From Linyphia triangularis (taxonomy: Eukaryota; Arthropoda; Arachnida; Araneae; Linyphiidae): a stretch of 64,000 nucleotides of DNA. Position 1 is the stretch's first letter; each line of letters begins with the position of its first letter. A program made the position numbers and the translations under genes. The stretch is from assembly GCA_963978545.1 (NCBI GenBank), contig CAXBTE010000017.1:1-64000 (forward strand). The letters run 5' to 3'. The notes beneath the pieces are model-generated. The model had not been told where the DNA came from and did no database searches. It was given only the letters and a program-made list of their open reading frames with translations. This document shows positions 63,401-64,000 of the stretch, piece after piece.

Positions 63401-64000
63401 ATAAAATTTCCTAAGGCTAACCCCTTTGAAAAATTTCGAAAAATATGAAAATTCAAAAAATTATTTTTTCAGTCACATTTGGACAGAATATGAATATAAA
63501 ACATATTTCAGGACCCCAAAAAAATTTTGGTAGCATTTGAGCCACTATTTTCAAAGTTCAAAATTTCCCTTTGAAAATACATTGATTTTACAGTTTTTGA
63601 ATTTTTACTCATAGTGTATTTGGAGCACAGTATTGTAACTTGGCCACATTTAAGGTCTTCTATAGGAGATTCTTAAAAACGAAAATCTTAACAACCACAA
63701 AATATTAAGGGGGTCAAAATTTGCAAATTTGTTTTTTTCAGTGGTACACATACATAATTTTTACACAGAGAGTTTTGGGAGCACAATGTTGTAACTTGGC
63801 CACATTGAAGTTCATTAATAGGAGATTCTTAAAAACGAAAATCTTAACAACCACTAAATATTAAGGGGGTCGAAAGTTGATCCCAAAAAAGGACTGCATT
63901 TCAAACACTGAAAATTTCTGAATTTTACCTACATTTTGGGCTATAAACTGAATTAAGGGTCCTTTATTGGGCAGATTTGAAATAAAGTGACTGCAAATCA
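51491..64000 (+). repeat. A-run 6: eighteen complete A monomers, running off the window
   Basis: After a 436-bp signature-bearing partial unit, complete units start at 51927, 52592, 53258, 53923, 54589, 55254, 55920, 56586, 57251, 57916, 58581, 59246, 59911, 60576, 61241, 61906, 62572 and 63237; unit 63902 is cut by the window end. Units 53258 and 54589 share CACTAAGTATTAAG. Units 57251, 58581, 59246 and 60576 share TATTAATAGGGTC. Units 61241-63237 repeat the beta-alpha-gamma-delta order seen from 43344. Confidence 0.95.

Larger units (their letters stand above)
1..64000. repeat. Hierarchical satellite array filling the window
   Basis: Every stretch I read belongs to one of three tandem families: A (665/666 bp), B (86/76 bp) or C (175/197 bp). 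Strings such as CAAACACTG, TTAACGCGTTA and CCTAAGGCTAACCCC recur at these spacings from the first base to the last. The array starts at the first base of an A unit as I register it and ends 99 bases into another, so it continues outside on both sides. Neighbouring copies differ by only a few substitutions, which points to recent homogenisation. No unique sequence, mobile-element gene, tRNA, rRNA or long ATG-initiated reading frame was seen. The composition resembles nematode intergenic DNA, but the species cannot be fixed from this sequence. Confidence 0.97.

Noticed and set aside
1..64000. Transposon or Helitron origin of the cassette
   Set aside because: I saw no terminal inverted repeats, target-site duplications or transposase frame at the cassette edges. 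The edges are B modules that are themselves part of A.

Overview
The whole 64,000-base window is tandemly repeated, AT-rich non-coding DNA (about 30% G+C on the lines I counted). I found no credible protein gene, tRNA, rRNA, transposon gene or CRISPR array, and no single-copy sequence. The array runs off both ends of the window. The base composition, the abundance of AAAATTT/GAAAATTC runs and the many T-tract-CAG strings resemble intergenic DNA of Caenorhabditis-type nematodes. That organism call is an inference from style, not from a gene; another AT-rich eukaryote is possible.

Three repeat families alternate. Family A is a 665/666-bp monomer (65 complete copies plus partial ones); I count units from the string CAAACACTG. 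Family B is an 86-bp module, or 76 bp when one 10-bp block is missing. One B module lies inside every A monomer (unit positions about 148-233), and B is also expanded into short arrays of 5-9 copies. Family C is a 175-bp monomer (197 bp in a long form) carrying the palindrome TAACGCGTTA. It occurs only as blocks of 9 (once 8) monomers.

Layout: A-runs are interrupted six times by the same cassette, B-array / C-block / B-array, always entered and left at the B module. The cassettes are at 2144-5076, 10954-13646, 24208-27150, 29698-32630, 37552-40244 and 48812-51490. The A-runs are 1-2143 (3 complete units), 5077-10953 (8), 13647-24207 (15), 27151-29697 (3), 32631-37551 (6, one chimeric), 40245-48811 (12) and 51491-64000 (18).

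Diagnostic variants sort the A monomers into types: alpha (666 bp, ATTAAAGGG), beta (TCCACAAAA, GTGACTTGG), gamma (AAATAAAATGAC with TCCCCCAAA), delta (AATATGAAAATTC with AGGACCCC) and epsilon (CCTTTTTTGGG with TCCCCCAAA). The order of types and cassettes shows a large internal duplication, about 1.1-20.7 kb matching about 28.7-46.7 kb, with a net loss of 956 bp at a scrambled junction near 34153-34300. A third copy of part of that series starts at about 61241. Smaller monomer and dimer amplifications are superimposed. The picture is a young hierarchical satellite evolving by unequal exchange, with the B module as the shared joint between A and C. Functional ideas (phased A-tracts, palindrome-binding protein, nucleosome-length C monomer) are inferences.
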